Part shown: positions 5,857 through 6,868 of the stretch, piece by piece
How the letters are laid out: each line of letters begins with the position of its first letter
Numbering within the stretch: position 1 is the stretch's first letter
Source of the DNA: Acidobacteriota bacterium
GTDB taxonomy: Bacteria > Acidobacteriota > Terriglobia > Bryobacterales > Bryobacteraceae
Direction of reading: 5' to 3'
DNA length: 6,868 nucleotides
Assembly (NCBI GenBank): GCA_021788955.1
Contig: JAJYKC010000127.1
Span: forward strand, 1 to 6,868
Notes under the pieces: model-generated
What the model was told of the DNA's origin: nothing
Database searches by the model: none
What the model saw: only the letters and a program-made list of their open reading frames with translations
Program-made: the position numbers and the translations under genes

Positions 5857-6056
5857 CACAGTCCCTCCTGAACGAGGTCGATATGGTAGGTGGTGCATCT
5901 GCCTTCGCCGAACTGATCGGTTGTGGTCAGCAGCACGCGCGATCCCCCGGCGATATCGGATCGCGCTGCCTCCATCTCCGCATCGGTGAACTGGATCGGG
6001 CTGCGGCTTCGCTTCAAGAGCGCAGCGATGGCAGTGATTAGCCGTTGCTCTTCCAT
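5856..6056 (-). CDS. Hypothetical phage protein, 66 aa
   Basis: I do not recognise it. ATG 6056 is preceded by AGGAGGAAA at a good distance, which supports it as a real start. The protein begins with a helix (EEQRLITAIAALLKR), then FTDAEMEAARSD, likely a second helix, and ends with a strand-like segment (SRVLLTTTD, then TTYHIDLV). No cysteine pair, no membrane segment, no signal peptide. The helix plus strand order would fit a small alpha/beta domain, possibly an early-gene regulator or inhibitor, but no function is assigned. It lies 26 bases after the ParB-like gene and overlaps the zinc-binding gene by one base. Confidence 0.65.
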   Translation of the reverse strand: MEEQRLITAIAALLKRSRSPIQFTDAEMEAARSDIAGGSRVLLTTTDQFGEGRCTTYHIDLVQEGL

Positions 6057-6082
6057 GTGATTTCCTCCTGGTGATTGAAGGG

Positions 6083-6868
6083 CTACAGCGGGACGCGCGT
6101 GCCACCGCGATGTGGATCAGGCTTGGCCAGCCGGCGAGTCCGCTTACCGGCGTTGATGTGGTCCGTGATGAGCCGCCCCAACACGGCGATCGTCGCGCTC
6201 GAGCCGCTGCGGGACATGGCTTGGATGTTTGGCTCGTTGAGTGGAAACTGCCCGATCTTCTTCGCCATGTCGCGATCGATGCGGAGGCTCCGGCCACTCC
6301 AGAAAACCGGATACTCGGAGAGCACGCCCGCGAGCGCCGAAAGAAACCCGAGTTTGAGGTGCGTCGCGCGGTCTTTACAGAGAATGTCGCGCACGCCCCA
6401 GGCGCCATCGAGAAGATCGAAAAACGTTTTGACGTTCTCAATTATCGCGGTCTGGCCCACGTTGGCCATCATGGGAGTCAGCGCATCGCACAGGCTTGGC
6501 ACGGTGATGTAGCGGCCGGCGCCAAATTGGCCGTGGAGCCGCATCACGGTCCTTAGAAAGGACAGGGCCGTCAGCAATTCCTCGCGGCGCATATACTGCG
6601 ACCACGAAACCCGCTGGCAGAGCACGAACGATTCGTCATGTGCACAGAGGTGATAGAGATGCCCAAGCGCGGGATATTGCGCGGCGCGGTTGCGCAGCAG
6701 AACGTTTGGAGAGAGCTTGATCCTTCTCTGGTTGAGAACGTCGAACCGGTCTCGCTCCCACGCCTCGGTGGTCCCGAAGTGAACCATCGCCCCGATGAGC
6801 GGCCTCCCTCCATCTCGCAAGAACCGTCTGCCGGCGCTGATCCGCTGGAGGCCGTCGACGATGTAAAC
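6083..6868 (-). CDS. ParB-like/DGQHR-type domain protein, 5'-truncated at window edge
   Basis: The minus-strand frame is open to the last base of the window, so the N-terminus is missing; 261 residues are visible, ending at TAG 6083-6085. A TTG at 6820 or ATG 6787 would be poor starts because the sequence before them is clearly protein: YIVDGLQRISAGRRF at residues 2-16 from the edge. The DGLQR element, followed about 12-15 residues later by a short beta-strand (PLIGAMVHFG) and an FDVLNQRRIKLSP segment, is the pattern of ParB N-terminal/DGQHR-domain proteins. Those include partition proteins, nucleases and phage proteins of unknown role. The C-terminal ~180 residues are helical and unassigned. 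It is the first gene of the operon portion seen here and could bind or cleave DNA; which one cannot be told. Confidence 0.65.
   Translation of the reverse strand, partial: VYIVDGLQRISAGRRFLRDGGRPLIGAMVHFGTTEAWERDRFDVLNQRRIKLSPNVLLRNRAAQYPALGHLYHLCAHDESFVLCQRVSWSQYMRREELLTALSFLRTVMRLHGQFGAGRYITVPSLCDALTPMMANVGQTAIIENVKTFFDLLDGAWGVRDILCKDRATHLKLGFLSALAGVLSEYPVFWSGRSLRIDRDMAKKIGQFPLNEPNIQAMSRSGSSATIAVLGRLITDHINAGKRTRRLAKPDPHRGGTRVPL

Noticed and set aside
5659..6441. Minus-strand 260-aa frame
   Set aside because: Only its last 65 residues are protein-like with a ribosome site at 5856. The upstream part is an out-of-frame reading of the 66-aa and ParB-like genes.
1..6868. CRISPR array, tRNA, rRNA, integrase or transposase
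   Set aside because: No regularly spaced repeats, no tRNA-like cloverleaf with CCA, no rRNA stretch, and no recombinase motif were seen on either strand.

Overview
The window joins two unrelated stretches of DNA. Positions 1 to about 890 are bacterial chromosomal-type sequence read on the + strand: the end of an uncharacterised protein, a short AT-rich gap with a GC-rich double-hairpin element, and a NUDIX hydrolase with a complete Nudix box. From about 898 to 6868 every gene lies on the minus strand, and the content is that of a tailed-phage or prophage early region (high GC, short tightly packed genes, replication and nucleotide functions). The host is not certain. The left part could be from a Desulfobacterota-like bacterium, but I base that only on general protein style. 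The phage part gives no clear host.

The phage block reads right to left as one compact operon: a 5'-truncated ParB-like/DGQHR-type protein (6868-6083), a 66-aa unknown (6056-5856), a 65-aa zinc-binding protein (5856-5659), a FliA/WhiG-like sigma factor (5658-5050), a VRR-NUC nuclease with a C-terminal zinc ribbon (5053-4637), a 58-aa coiled-coil protein (4640-4464), an 86-aa small protein (4461-4201), a radical SAM enzyme (4204-3215), a 162-aa unknown (3218-2730), an HD-domain phosphohydrolase (2773-1976) and an archaeo-eukaryotic-type (AEP/RepB-like) primase that starts at 1979. Five of the ten gene borders are 4-nt ATGA/GTGA overlaps. One is a TGATG overlap, one is directly abutting, two have gaps of 2 and 26 nt, and one is a 44-nt overlap. 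No internal promoter or terminator is evident, so the block is probably one transcript with coupled translation.

Functionally the block looks like DNA replication (primase), DNA processing (VRR-NUC), nucleotide-pool control (HD hydrolase), an unassigned radical SAM modification, and transcription switching (sigma factor). The most striking feature is the border near 890-897. Two opposing open frames, the NUDIX gene from the left and the primase from the right, both run through it without a stop, and a GAATTC sits exactly there. Either a mobile element is inserted here, a rearrangement has occurred, or the sequence is a cloning or assembly chimera. The sequence alone cannot decide which.
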